Shown in pieces: positions 10,254-19,509 of a stretch of 64,000 nucleotides of DNA (its first letter is position 1; every line of letters starts with the position of its first letter). The notes below the pieces were generated by a model, which worked only from the letters and a program-made list of their open reading frames with translations, searched no databases and was not told the origin of the DNA. Source of the stretch: Lentimicrobium sp. (lineage in GTDB: Bacteria; Bacteroidota; Bacteroidia; Bacteroidales; Lentimicrobiaceae); contig JAHYJC010000008.1 in NCBI GenBank assembly GCA_019429275.1, positions 47,211-111,210 on the forward strand, written 5' to 3'. Position numbers and translations under genes: made by a program.

Positions 10254-13200
10254 TTACCTGATTTCCTTTTCAATCCAACCCGAACGATCGGGAGGAAGAG
10301 GAGGCACAACCTTTTTAACAGGATTGGCTTCTAGTTCTTTCAATAATACCTCCACCGCTTTTTCGATACCCGGATCAATGCCTTTGGCCAGTTGTTCAGG
10401 ACGATCAACCACTTCAATATCAGGATAAACGCCAATACCTTCAATGATCCATTCACTGTTTTCATCATAAATTCCAAAGCGGGGAACCGAAATATATCCG
10501 CCATCCACCATACGTGCATTGCCCGAGATACCAACCAATCCGCCCCAGGTGCGGGTTCCTATCAGTTTGCCAAGTCCCATTTTCTTAAAGAAATAAGGGA
10601 AAGCATCACCACCCGAAGATGAATAACCATTGATAAGCATGACCTTCGGACCATCGTGGGCAATGCCGGGTGCTTTGTTAGGCATCATTCCATTTCTGTG
10701 CCAGTAAGTTAGTGTTTTGCGGTCAAGCAAATCTGCCATTCGGTCAGGAATAAAACCACCACCGTTATACCTATCATCAATAATCAGTGCTTCTTTATCG
10801 TGATAAGTGTAGATGCCGCGATAGAGCTCACGGTTACCATCAAAAGAAGTGTTGGGCACATATATGTAACCTATTCTTCCGTTCGATAGTTTGTCAACCA
10901 TTGCACGGCGTTCTTCCACCCAATTGAAATGTTTCAATTCAATCTCACTTTCAATGGGTTTAATGGTATATGTCTGAGCTCCTGATGCTTCCTGATTTGA
11001 ATTTACAGCAATCTCAACCGGAATACCAGCCATGTTTTCGAGGAAAAGGTATGGATTATCCTTGCCTGTAATTTCTTTGCCGTTTATGCTGATCAGGTAA
11101 TCGCCTTCCTTCACATTCACACCTTGCCCGGTAAGTGGCGAACGGCGAGATTCGTTCCAGTTTTCACCTTTGTAGATTTTCATGATGCGATATCTGTTCG
11201 CAGCAGCGTCAAGTTCAAGCTCAGCGCCGAGCAGACCGGTATTTACGCGTTTTACACGTTTAATATCGCCCCTGTCCACATAAGCATGGCCTGTGTTGGT
11301 TTCTGAAACAATTTCATTCAGTATGTAATCGAGGTCGAAGCGACTGCCAACAAATGGCAATAGCTCTCCATATCGCTGCCTGAGACCTGTCCAGTCAACG
11401 CCATGCAGGTTTTCCACATAAAAATAATCGCGGAAAATGCGCCATCCATCTGTATAAATCTGAATCCATTCGCTGCGTGGATCAATCTTCATTTCCATGC
11501 GGTCGAGATCGAGCTTACCGTTGCCGGCTTTCTGTCCGGGAGCAACTTTGGCAATGCCATAATCACTTCCTGAACGGTATAGGAACATTTTTCCATCGGC
11601 TGTTGGCACAACTCCGGATGCCCTTTGCATAATCTCCTCGGTTTTTTCATCCACAGGATTGTAGCGCATTAGTTTTCCTTCGCTTGAGTAAAGCAGACCG
11701 CCATCAACGGGACCAATAATCCGGTAATTTCCTGAAGAAACCGGCAAGGCTTCCACACGGTTGTTGATACCTTCAAAATCAATGATGACTTTTGCTTTAT
11801 CATCTTTCTTCTCCGGCTCATCCTTTAATTTTGATTTACTTTCTTTGATTGAAGCTTCAGATTTTTTTTCTTCTTTTACCGGCTCTATATCATTTTTGAT
11901 TTTGAAGAGTTTCGATCCGTCGTTTTTGAGAGCAATTGCATATATCCTTGACGCCTTATTATAGAGGTAATCAAATTCAAAACTCGAAAACTCAAGGTTG
12001 AAATCGCGGTTTGATACAAAGAAAATGAACTTACCGCATTTCCCGAAAACGGGCGTAAAATCGCTGAAACGATCATCAGTCATTTGGGTGGCTTTTGCTG
12101 AGGAGATGTGATAAACCCAAACTGCCGCCATTCCGTTGCTGCTCTCTTTGTGATAGGTAATCCATTCTGAATCAGGCGAAAACGAATAAGAACGAATCTC
12201 ACTCATGGTAGCTTTATCCACTTCGGTTTGTTTGCCTGATTCAACATCCATCAGCCAGAGTTTCATGGTGCGGTCGCTGTATACCAGGTAGCGACTATCG
12301 GGCGACCATTCGGCTTCGTATTTCCAGGCAGCAGAATTTGTGGTCAGCTGCCGTGGCTTTGCACCTTTTTTGTTTTCAAGAAGATAAACTTCATACTCAC
12401 CCGTAGCATCGGAGTAATAAGAAATGTACTTCCCGTTTGGCGACCACAAAGGGTAAATCTCCCGGGCTTCGGGGGTTTGTGTCAGATTTTCGATCACACC
12501 ATTTTCGGCGGGAACTGAAAAAATATCGCCACGGGCATCAAAAAGGGCACGTTTCCCGGTGGGGGAAACCGAAAAGCTGTGGATATCGTCTTTTACATTT
12601 TTGTAATACGAAACCAGATTTGGATTGTCGAAATTCAGGTTCACTGTAATTTTTTCGGAACGTCCGGTTGCGATATCAAGTTTATAAAGGAAGCCGCCAT
12701 TTTCGTAAACGATTTGTCCGTTTTCGCCGGAAGGCCACATTACATCAAAATCTTTATGAAAAGTAAGCTGGGTTGTCTGTTTGCTCGCTGTGTTGTAGCG
12801 ATAAAGATTCAGGCGCAGGTCGCGGTCCGAAGCAAACACAATATCATTTCCCCACCATGTCGGCCACTGATCAGAGCCGGCGAAATCTGTAATCTGTTCA
12901 GCTACATCATTTTCAAGATCATAAGTCCAGAGTTCGGTGGCACGTCCGCCTTTGTAGCGTTTCCAGGTACGAAATTCCCGGTCAACCGGGGTAAAGGCCA
13001 GTTTTTTGCCATTGGGTGAAAAGTTTGCAAATCCTCCATTTACAATCTGAAGAGGTTTTTCCAGTCCCCCATCGAGGCTAACCAGAAAATACTTTCCGTT
13101 TCGCTCACCAAAAGTGGTGCGGTTGGCCCTGATAAGAATTTCCTTGCTGTCGGGAGTCCAATCGAGCACCACATTGTCATAACCACCGCGGGGAGGCATA

Positions 13201-13529
13201 ACTCCCACAGAGTTGTAATATGTTAGCTGACGGGCCGATCCACCGGCTGAAGGCATCACCCAAATCTGCTGGCTGCCTGAGTATTCAGCTGAAAATGCAA
13301 TCCACTTGCCATCGGGCGAAATCTTTGGAAACAATTCAAGCCCTTCGTGCGAGGTAAGGCGTTTGGCCTCTCCTCCGCTGGCATTTACAGTCCATATATC
13401 GCCGGCATAAACAAAGGCGACAAGGTTTTTATTGATATCGGGAAAGCGCAGCAGACGGGCATCGTCCATGGCGTTCACCATCACTGACAGACTGACTGCC
13501 AGCACGATAAGTAAAACTCTCTTAATCAT
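10254..13529 (-). CDS. Tricorn-like S41 family peptidase with beta-propeller and PDZ domains
   Basis: 1091 residues from the ATG at 13529, which begins a signal peptide (MIKRVLLIVLAVSLSVMVNA). The upstream in-frame codons to 13586 lack this character. The N-terminal half is a WD40/PD40 propeller with repeated phrases such as ISPDGKWIAFSAE, WSPNGKYISYYSD and FSPDSEWITY. A lysine/glutamate-rich linker near 590-620 leads to a second propeller-like segment, then tricorn C1 and PDZ regions (KEGDYLISINGKEI) and the S41 catalytic core with the nucleophile in the SSSGGDAFPY region. Such proteins trim peptides, here probably in the periplasm. The gene start lies only about 65 bases from the end of an IS630 element. 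Confidence 0.92.
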   Translation of the reverse strand: MIKRVLLIVLAVSLSVMVNAMDDARLLRFPDINKNLVAFVYAGDIWTVNASGGEAKRLTSHEGLELFPKISPDGKWIAFSAEYSGSQQIWVMPSAGGSARQLTYYNSVGVMPPRGGYDNVVLDWTPDSKEILIRANRTTFGERNGKYFLVSLDGGLEKPLQIVNGGFANFSPNGKKLAFTPVDREFRTWKRYKGGRATELWTYDLENDVAEQITDFAGSDQWPTWWGNDIVFASDRDLRLNLYRYNTASKQTTQLTFHKDFDVMWPSGENGQIVYENGGFLYKLDIATGRSEKITVNLNFDNPNLVSYYKNVKDDIHSFSVSPTGKRALFDARGDIFSVPAENGVIENLTQTPEAREIYPLWSPNGKYISYYSDATGEYEVYLLENKKGAKPRQLTTNSAAWKYEAEWSPDSRYLVYSDRTMKLWLMDVESGKQTEVDKATMSEIRSYSFSPDSEWITYHKESSNGMAAVWVYHISSAKATQMTDDRFSDFTPVFGKCGKFIFFVSNRDFNLEFSSFEFDYLYNKASRIYAIALKNDGSKLFKIKNDIEPVKEEKKSEASIKESKSKLKDEPEKKDDKAKVIIDFEGINNRVEALPVSSGNYRIIGPVDGGLLYSSEGKLMRYNPVDEKTEEIMQRASGVVPTADGKMFLYRSGSDYGIAKVAPGQKAGNGKLDLDRMEMKIDPRSEWIQIYTDGWRIFRDYFYVENLHGVDWTGLRQRYGELLPFVGSRFDLDYILNEIVSETNTGHAYVDRGDIKRVKRVNTGLLGAELELDAAANRYRIMKIYKGENWNESRRSPLTGQGVNVKEGDYLISINGKEITGKDNPYLFLENMAGIPVEIAVNSNQEASGAQTYTIKPIESEIELKHFNWVEERRAMVDKLSNGRIGYIYVPNTSFDGNRELYRGIYTYHDKEALIIDDRYNGGGFIPDRMADLLDRKTLTYWHRNGMMPNKAPGIAHDGPKVMLINGYSSSGGDAFPYFFKKMGLGKLIGTRTWGGLVGISGNARMVDGGYISVPRFGIYDENSEWIIEGIGVYPDIEVVDRPEQLAKGIDPGIEKAVEVLLKELEANPVKKVVPPLPPDRSGWIEKEIR

Positions 13530-13595
13530 GGTCAATTGGTTTGGTGAGTTAATTTTTAGAGTTGCTAAAGTAAGAATTATTGGCAAATCAAACTA

Positions 13596-13606
13596 GTGTC
13601 ATGTCA
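13596..13606 (+). repeat. Left terminal inverted repeat of the IS630 element
   Basis: GTGTCATGTCA, perfect inverse of 14780-14790, preceded by the TA target duplication at 13594-13595. Confidence 0.9.
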
Positions 13607-13649
13607 TCTTGATTATGTCTGTTTATTTTGTATATTGCAGGCAAAAACG

Positions 13650-14782
13650 ATGGTAAAATACAAGATTACGTTAACAAAAGATGAGCGTGAACAACTGCAA
13701 TCTGTTATGGGTAAAGGAAAGCATACTTCTCAGCAATATCGGAATGCCTGTATTCTGCTCAATTCAGATGAAGGCCCCAAGGGCCAACGGTTGTCAAACG
13801 AACAAATTGCACAGGTGTTACATATTAACACCAAGACAGTGGAACGAGTAAAGCAACGTTTTGTAGAGGATGGCTTTGATGAATGTATGGACCGAAAGCC
13901 TTATCCAAAGAAGGGACCTAAAAAAGCAGATGGCGATTTTGAGGCTCATTTAATAGCACTTAGTTGCAGCGAAGCCCCTGAAGGATTCGCACGTTGGTCA
14001 CTGCGCCTGCTAGCTGACAAAATGGTAGAGATGAAATTTACCGACAACGTTTCGCATGAAACGGTACGTCGGGTTTTAAAAAAAACGAAATCAAGCCATG
14101 GAAAGTGAAAGGATGGGTGATTCCTCCACTTGAAAACAGTGATTTTGTAGCACATATGGAATTGGTGCTTGACGTTTACAAAGCCCTTTACGATGAAGCA
14201 TTTCCTGTTGTGTGTATGGATGAATCACCCAAGCAACTTATAAAACAAACTCGTATCCCCATTGCCCGAAAACCGGCACAGGATGCAAGAGAAGATTATG
14301 AATACGAAAGGAAAGGTGTGGCAAATATTTTCATGGCCAATGAACCATTAAAGGGCAAACGTTACGTAAAAGTATTAACAAGCAAAACAAAAAAAGATTG
14401 GGCTGGATTTATAAAAGAAATTGCTGACAAACATTATCCTGAAGCTAAAAAAATCAGGCTCGTTATGGACAATTTGAACACACATAAGCCATCAGCATTA
14501 TATGAAACATTTCCGCCAGCAGAAGCAAAACGAATATGGGATCGGTTTGAGTTTATTTATACTCCAAAGCATGGCAGTTGGTTGAATATGGCTGAAATAG
14601 AATTAAACGTGCTGATGGGCCAATGTCTGAACCGGAGAATTGACAGCATAACAAAAATAAGAAAAGAGGTAAATGCTTGGCAGCAAAACAGAAACAATAA
14701 GAAATCAGTAATAAACTGGCAATTCAAAACCGATGATGCCAGGGTGAAGTTAAAGAGACTTTATCCGACATTATTATGTTGA
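13650..14782 (+). CDS. IS630 family transposase (two frames joined by programmed -1 frameshift)
   Basis: The first frame runs from the ATG at 13650 to a stop at 14108. It carries a helix-turn-helix N-terminus (SNEQIAQVLHINTKTVERVK) and the winged-helix linker. The second frame runs to 14782 and carries the DDE catalytic domain: Asp in VVCMDESPK, Asp in LVMDNLNTHKP, Glu in GSWLNMAEIEL. Reading through the A8 tract at 14078-14085 with a -1 shift joins ...VLKKNEIKPWKVKGWVIP..., the normal IS630 continuation. The domain is complete, so this is interpreted as regulated frameshifting rather than decay. The joined protein is about 377 residues. The product cuts and pastes the element at TA sites. 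Confidence 0.92.
14078..14085 (+). other. Programmed -1 ribosomal frameshift site in the IS630 transposase
   Basis: A run of eight A residues (context TTTTAAAAAAAACG) lies where the two transposase frames overlap. Slippage by one base backwards restores the conserved continuation. Poly-A slippery sites are common in IS transposases. Confidence 0.8.
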
Positions 14783-14790
14783 CATGACAC
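14780..14790 (-). repeat. Right terminal inverted repeat of the IS630 element
   Basis: TGACATGACAC, the perfect inverse of the left end, followed by the TA target duplication at 14791-14792. The transposase TGA stop lies within it. Confidence 0.9.
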
Positions 14791-15052
14791 TAGGATTGCT
14801 CGTTTTTATCTGCTGAAAATCAAGATAAAGCATGGATTAGCAATAAAGTATTATTTACACTTCAGTTTTAACTTATCCGAATTACTTGTTTTAGTATAAA
14901 AGGTGAAAACTGCTATACTGAAATTTCATACAAATTAAATAATACAAAATAAATCACGTTATTTGACTATCGATAATCAGATACCACTTATTGGCCTGAA
15001 AGTCTCTATATATAATCAGCATGCTTTATTTATAATTCAAAAATCCAATATC

Positions 15053-17098
15053 ATGAGAGCTATTCTTCCGATTTCACTGATTTTTACGATTCTTATTTCA
15101 TGTTCAACTCAAACCAAACTTCCTCAGGAACTCAAAGGGAACTGGTTAAATGCCAATGATTCCATTGAATGGGTTATCAGCCTGCAACCCGAATTTGCAG
15201 TTTATGACAATAAATTCTGGGATTACAAGTCCATCAGTGGCAACAAAAATAAATTCGTGATTAAGTTAACTGAAGGGACTCAAACAATAAATCTGAAGGT
15301 TGAACTTGAAGATAGCCTTAGCCTGAAAATTACCGATAACAATAATATTGATAAACGCCTCACCCGAAAGAAAGCTGCCAGACCCGATTTCCGGAATTAT
15401 GACATGCAGGGTTTTGCAGAGCTTCATATGGTGGATGATACTGTTACCATAAGGGGATTTATTGAAGATTATGATCCTGATATTTATGATGGCACCGGAA
15501 GTGTTTATCATCGGAACGTGTTTTCGAACATTTTGGAAGAAGAAGAAACAAAGTTCAATATAGATACAACCGGAAGATTTGAAGCCAGGTTCAAGGCATA
15601 TAATCTTCAGATTATTTATCTGTCAATAGAAGGAAGCACTCAAACAAGCATTATCATTCAACCAGGGCATTCAGCTATGATCGGGTTTAACAATCTTTTA
15701 CTTGAAGTCACCATTGATGCACGAAAGTGGGAAACCCTGACTGATTGGCAGATCAACCATTATATGGGTGAATATGGCCTGCTTTCGGAAGAGCTTATCA
15801 TACTTTTACACCATTTATACCACTACTCCAATACATCACCTTTAAAGAAACTTGATGCCATAGATGAAATGTCTCAGATGGAATACATCGGTTGGCGAAA
15901 AGAAGTCCATAGTCAGGAACAATTAATGATGGATTCTCTGATTCTTGAGATGAGAAACAGTAAAAAATCGGAGCAATGCGTTCATGGAATCCTCCAAATG
16001 GAATTGCTACATCATCTATATCATTATCAGATTTCCGGGACACGATTTCAATATCTGACAACTCCATATTTTGGACAAATTCCCGAAATGCATGCTTCAT
16101 CGTTGAATTTTATTAATACGGACTTCCTGAGTTATCTCAACTACCTGAACATTTTCTACAGACAGCAACCACTGAGTAATATATCGGAGGATATTGCAAA
16201 ATATCGCCTGCAATTTATGCTCAGCCAAAGCAAAAGCACTGAAGAACAGAAATTGATAAAAGAATTGATAGAAGCTCCGGCAATAACTGAAGAACTAATG
16301 AATCAGGGGAATATTTATCCGCTTGAAAGCTCTGATTATGACCTTTTCTTAAATAAAAGAGTTGCGGCACTTCGGAAACCTTATAATGAATTGTGGAGTA
16401 AGTATTGGGAAAAGATCCCTGACAGCATCCACCTTCACGCCCTCCTAAAAGAGCTTGACTTTGTATTGGATAAGCATAACAAAAATCTCATTTCACAATT
16501 GTATGCGGCTTATTGTATAAATAGATTTTACGAAAATAATTCTCCCGGTCCGGAATTAAATTTATGGATAACAAACAACATTGATGATCCGATAATTAAG
16601 AAGTTATTACTTGAATACCACAAAAAGGAAGCAGAAGCTATATCGGAATTTGCTGATTACGCTGAAAACACTTTTTTCATCAGCCAGATAAAAAACGCGG
16701 ACGAAGGTGATGCATTTTTCAATAAAATTCTTCAGCAATTCAGGGGTAAGGTTATATATATTGACTTCTGGGCTGATTGGTGTTCCCCTTGCAGGGCAGG
16801 TTTCAAACCAGCCGCAAGATTAAAAAAAGAATATGCCGGAAAAGATGTGGTCTTTCTGTATTTTGGATATAATTGCAAAAACGAAAGATGGGATCAGGTA
16901 ATTAAACAGGATCAGGTTAGCGGTTACCATTACTGGCTTGACAAAGAACAAGGTAAAGTGCTGAAAGAAAAATTCGGCATCATAGGCATACCGCATTATC
17001 TATTGGTTGACAGAAACGGAGAAATTTCAGCCGACCAGGCTCCTGATCCGGGAAATCGCGCGGCGATCAGAGAAAAACTCGACGAACTGCTTAAATAA
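15053..17098 (+). CDS. TlpA-like thioredoxin-domain lipoprotein
   Basis: 681 residues from the ATG at 15053, chosen because it begins a lipoprotein signal (MRAILPISLIFTILISCSTQ, Cys17). The long middle region (about 30-520) shows no recognised motif and looks partly helical. The C-terminal 150 residues are a thioredoxin fold with the redox motif WADWCSPCRAG (about 576-586) and the cis-proline region GIIGIPHYLLVD. TlpA-like lipoproteins of Bacteroidota are membrane-anchored thiol-disulfide reductases facing the periplasm. About 260 bases between the IS element and the start show no other gene. The target of the redox domain cannot be told. Confidence 0.85.
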   Translation: MRAILPISLIFTILISCSTQTKLPQELKGNWLNANDSIEWVISLQPEFAVYDNKFWDYKSISGNKNKFVIKLTEGTQTINLKVELEDSLSLKITDNNNIDKRLTRKKAARPDFRNYDMQGFAELHMVDDTVTIRGFIEDYDPDIYDGTGSVYHRNVFSNILEEEETKFNIDTTGRFEARFKAYNLQIIYLSIEGSTQTSIIIQPGHSAMIGFNNLLLEVTIDARKWETLTDWQINHYMGEYGLLSEELIILLHHLYHYSNTSPLKKLDAIDEMSQMEYIGWRKEVHSQEQLMMDSLILEMRNSKKSEQCVHGILQMELLHHLYHYQISGTRFQYLTTPYFGQIPEMHASSLNFINTDFLSYLNYLNIFYRQQPLSNISEDIAKYRLQFMLSQSKSTEEQKLIKELIEAPAITEELMNQGNIYPLESSDYDLFLNKRVAALRKPYNELWSKYWEKIPDSIHLHALLKELDFVLDKHNKNLISQLYAAYCINRFYENNSPGPELNLWITNNIDDPIIKKLLLEYHKKEAEAISEFADYAENTFFISQIKNADEGDAFFNKILQQFRGKVIYIDFWADWCSPCRAGFKPAARLKKEYAGKDVVFLYFGYNCKNERWDQVIKQDQVSGYHYWLDKEQGKVLKEKFGIIGIPHYLLVDRNGEISADQAPDPGNRAAIREKLDELLK

Positions 17099-17114
17099 TA
17101 GCCAGCCATTTAAG

Positions 17115-17171
17115 CTATTGAAGCAATTTAGCTAATTTCCTTCAACACGATGAAGGAATCAGGTAGAAATT
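17115..17171. repeat. 57-bp direct repeat, copy 1 (downstream side of the DUF4143 ATPase gene)
   Basis: Matches 18379-18435 at 50 of 57 positions without gaps. Its core is an 8-bp inverted repeat, TTCCTTCA/TGAAGGAA, around a 6-base loop. This copy lies between the convergent TlpA-like and ATPase genes, where it could also act as a hairpin terminator. Confidence 0.85.
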
Positions 17172-17195
17172 ATAAACTCCTTCACAAACAGATGT

Positions 17196-18338
17196 TCAGG
17201 AAATCCAATCCAGATAATTTCCCGGATTGATGATTGAAAATGTACTCCCGGGATATGCTTTTGCCCAGGCTGCTGACATTCTGACATTTTTGTTTGGGTT
17301 CCATTTTATTTCGAAGGCACTTAACTGCCCTCCCTCCTCCTCAATCCAGTCAATTTCCTGATGTTCGTAGGTTCTCCAGAAGTAATTATTCACGATTCTG
17401 CCCGTGTAATGCTGATATTTTATTCTTTCTGAAAGTATATAATTCTCCCATAAATCACCTGCATCATTTCTCAAGGACAAAGGATTGAAGTTATTAATCA
17501 GCGAATTGCGTATCCCATTATCATAAAAATACCAACGGCTCATTTTGGATATTTCGCTTCTCAGGTTTTTACTAAAGCCCGGGAGTTTATAGATCACAAA
17601 AACTTTTGAAAGAAGATCGAGGTACTTTTCTGCTGTATTTCTACTCATTCCAAGTTGTCTGCCGAGTTCATCTATCGAAACTTCTTTTCCTATTTGAAAC
17701 GCGATAAGCCGGAGCAAAGCAAGCATCTTGTCAGAACTCCGGATACCTTCAAATTCGAGAATATCTTTTAAAAGATAGGCATTTACCATTTCTTTTAAAT
17801 AGTCTGCTTTTTCTTTGCTGGTTAAAATTTGTGATAATTCAGGATAACACCCGAAAATAAGCCTTTCATCAAGTCTCGATCTGGTTTCTACAAGATTTTC
17901 AACTGCCGAAAATTCCATCTGAGCCAGTGGAAACATATTGATTGTGTATTTCCTTCCGGTAAGCGGCTCTCCCAGCTTATTGGCAATGTCAAAGACCGAA
18001 GACCCGGTGGCAATGATTTTCAACCCTTCAAAACTATCTGCCATTAGTTTAAGTGCAAGGCCAATGTCCGGTACTTTCTGTGCTTCATCAATGATCAGCA
18101 GTTTAATATCCCCAAGCAAGCGGCGATAATTTTCAACAGTTCGTTGTATAAGTATCGCCTGTGTATCCATGTCCTCTCCATTAAGAAACAGAAAAGGTTC
18201 ATTAAAATGATTGTCCGCCATATTCTTAAGAAACATGGTTTTCCCAACCCGTCGGGCTCCGAGTAAAACCAACACCTTATTGGGAAGTAGTTTCTGCAAA
18301 AACACTTCTCTTATTGCACGACTAATATAGGTTTCCAT
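17196..18338 (-). CDS. AAA+ ATPase with DUF4143 C-terminal domain
   Basis: 380 residues from the ATG at 18338. An upstream frame to 18368 runs through the promoter-like palindrome and is not favoured. Walker A is LGARRVGKTMFL (about 26-37), Walker B LLIIDEAQKV (about 83-92), and ATGSS is the sensor. The C-terminal part (about 190-330) is the DUF4143 region, with a winged-helix segment (SIDELGRQLGMSRNTAEKYLDLL) and a nuclease-fold-like tail (WRTYEHQEIDWIEEEGGQLSAFEIKWN) containing D, E and EIK residues in a PD-(D/E)XK-like spacing. Such genes are abundant and mobile in Bacteroidota; function is unknown, with toxin-like or DNA-processing roles proposed. It is bracketed by a 57-bp direct repeat. 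Confidence 0.9.
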   Translation of the reverse strand: METYISRAIREVFLQKLLPNKVLVLLGARRVGKTMFLKNMADNHFNEPFLFLNGEDMDTQAILIQRTVENYRRLLGDIKLLIIDEAQKVPDIGLALKLMADSFEGLKIIATGSSVFDIANKLGEPLTGRKYTINMFPLAQMEFSAVENLVETRSRLDERLIFGCYPELSQILTSKEKADYLKEMVNAYLLKDILEFEGIRSSDKMLALLRLIAFQIGKEVSIDELGRQLGMSRNTAEKYLDLLSKVFVIYKLPGFSKNLRSEISKMSRWYFYDNGIRNSLINNFNPLSLRNDAGDLWENYILSERIKYQHYTGRIVNNYFWRTYEHQEIDWIEEEGGQLSAFEIKWNPNKNVRMSAAWAKAYPGSTFSIINPGNYLDWIS

Positions 18339-18341
18339 TTT

Positions 18342-18365
18342 TTGTGTTTTAACAACACAAATATA
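18342..18365 (-). promoter_or_regulatory. Promoter -7 element overlapped by a palindrome, upstream of the ATPase gene
   Basis: On the minus strand TATATTTG (18365-18358) matches the Bacteroidota -7 consensus TAnnTTTG. The inverted repeat TTGTGTT/AACACAA (18342-18348 and 18354-18360) overlaps it and reaches to four bases before the ATG. A repressor, or an mRNA hairpin hiding the start, could act here. A TTG at 18390-18388 is a weak -33 candidate inside the 57-bp repeat. Confidence 0.55.
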
Positions 18366-18378
18366 CAAAATAATTCAT

Positions 18379-18435
18379 CTATTGAAACAATTAAGCCAAA
18401 TTCCTTCAACACGATGAAGGAATTAGGCCGAAATT
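18379..18435. repeat. 57-bp direct repeat, copy 2 (promoter side of the DUF4143 ATPase gene)
   Basis: Same orientation as 17115-17171, 50 of 57 identical, with the TTCCTTCA/TGAAGGAA hairpin fully conserved. It lies just upstream of the ATPase promoter and between that gene and the end of the epimerase gene. Confidence 0.85.
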
Positions 18436-18478
18436 CTTCATTTGGGGTAAATGTGCCTGACATTCTTCTTGCAGATAT

Positions 18479-19336
18479 TTACTTTTTCCGAACAATATCC
18501 TCCAATGCCTCTTTCAGTTTAGGAAATCGGAAACCAAAGCCTTCATTCTGCAAACGAGCAGGCAACACCTTCTGTCCTGAAGTAAGTGCTGAAGCCCCTT
18601 CGCCATAAACCAATTTCAATGCAAAAGCCGGAACCGGAAATACAGCCGGACGTTTGACTGCTTTAGCCAGTTCTTTTGTAAATCCCGCATTGTCGGTAAT
18701 TTCGGGAGCGGTAAGATTGAATACACCGGTAAAATTTTTTTCAATCACAAAAAGATATGCCTGAATAAGGTCATCGATATGTATCCACGAAAAACCCTGC
18801 TTTCCACCGGCTACCGGCCCGCCCAAACCCAAACGGAATGGCAGAAGCATTTTTAGCAATGCACCTCCCTCACGGGCCAAAACAACTCCAAGCCTGAAAA
18901 TGGCGACATCGATACCTGCAGGCGCCTTCAGGGCTTCCTTTTCCCACAATTTACAGACATCGGCAAGAAAATCATTTCCATATTCTGAGTTTTCTTCTGT
19001 AAACACCTGGCCTTCAGGATAAATTCCCACTGCAGATGTTGAAATAAAAAGCCGGGGTTTTGTATGTGATGCTTTCAGGGCTTCGACCAGTTTGCGGGTA
19101 GTCAGAATCCGGCTGTCAATAATCTCCTTTTTATATGATTCCGACCAGCGGGCTACTATAGGCGCACCGGAGAGGTTAATCACAACTTCTGACATGCCAA
19201 CCTTTTGCTCAAGCGCAGCTTCAGTTCCCGAAAAATCAGCCCGGCCCAAACCGCTTACTTTATGCCCGGCCTGCTTTAACGCTTCCGTTAACTTTCGCCC
19301 CACCAAACCTGTTGAGCCAGCAATTAAAATATTCAT
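18479..19336 (-). CDS. TIGR01777 family NAD(P)-dependent epimerase
   Basis: 285 residues. The N-terminal Rossmann motif is GSTGLVGRKLTEALK (about 7-21). The typical family phrases VVINLSGAPI, STSAVGIYPE and SWIHIDDLIQAYLF follow, and the DUF1731-like C-terminus (GEGASALTSGQKVLPARLQ) is present. Length is usual for the family (SDR39U1/YfcH-like), whose substrate is unknown. It is leftward, about 70 bases from the promoter of mutA, which reads the other way. Confidence 0.93.
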   Translation of the reverse strand: MNILIAGSTGLVGRKLTEALKQAGHKVSGLGRADFSGTEAALEQKVGMSEVVINLSGAPIVARWSESYKKEIIDSRILTTRKLVEALKASHTKPRLFISTSAVGIYPEGQVFTEENSEYGNDFLADVCKLWEKEALKAPAGIDVAIFRLGVVLAREGGALLKMLLPFRLGLGGPVAGGKQGFSWIHIDDLIQAYLFVIEKNFTGVFNLTAPEITDNAGFTKELAKAVKRPAVFPVPAFALKLVYGEGASALTSGQKVLPARLQNEGFGFRFPKLKEALEDIVRKK

Positions 19337-19409
19337 ATTGAGTTTTTTACATGTGTTGAAAATGTCTGAAAATGCATCTTTGCAGCTGTTAAATTATAGC
19401 TAAAAATCA

Positions 19410-19438
19410 TTTGCAGGATAAAAAAACCTATACCTTTG
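19410..19438 (+). promoter_or_regulatory. Bacteroidota-type promoter of mutA
   Basis: TTTG at 19410-19413 (-33) and TACCTTTG at 19431-19438 (-7, consensus TAnnTTTG) with 17 bases between. Transcription would start near 19445, giving a leader of about 65 bases before the ATG at 19510. Confidence 0.75.
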
Positions 19439-19509
19439 CATCGTTTTTAGCTAAGCGCTTAACAAACAATATAATAAAAAGTTTTACATAAAAAATCAAT
19501 ATATCCGCG

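Larger units (their letters stand above)
13596..14790 (+). mobile_element. IS630-family insertion sequence, apparently intact (1195 bp)
   Basis: The element is bounded by perfect 11-bp terminal inverted repeats GTGTCATGTCA (13596-13606) and TGACATGACAC (14780-14790); similarity extends imperfectly to about 26 bp. It is flanked by the dinucleotide TA on each side (13594-13595 and 14791-14792), the target duplication expected for IS630. It carries one transposase gene in two frames joined by a -1 shift, with the DDE residues present. The transposase stop codon lies inside the right repeat. It sits between the protease gene and the TlpA-like gene, so it may separate the protease from its native promoter. 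Confidence 0.93.

Noticed and set aside
13650..14782. IS630 transposase as a frameshifted pseudogene
   Set aside because: The frame break is at an A8 slippery tract, the -1 continuation is fully conserved, and all catalytic residues and both ends are intact.
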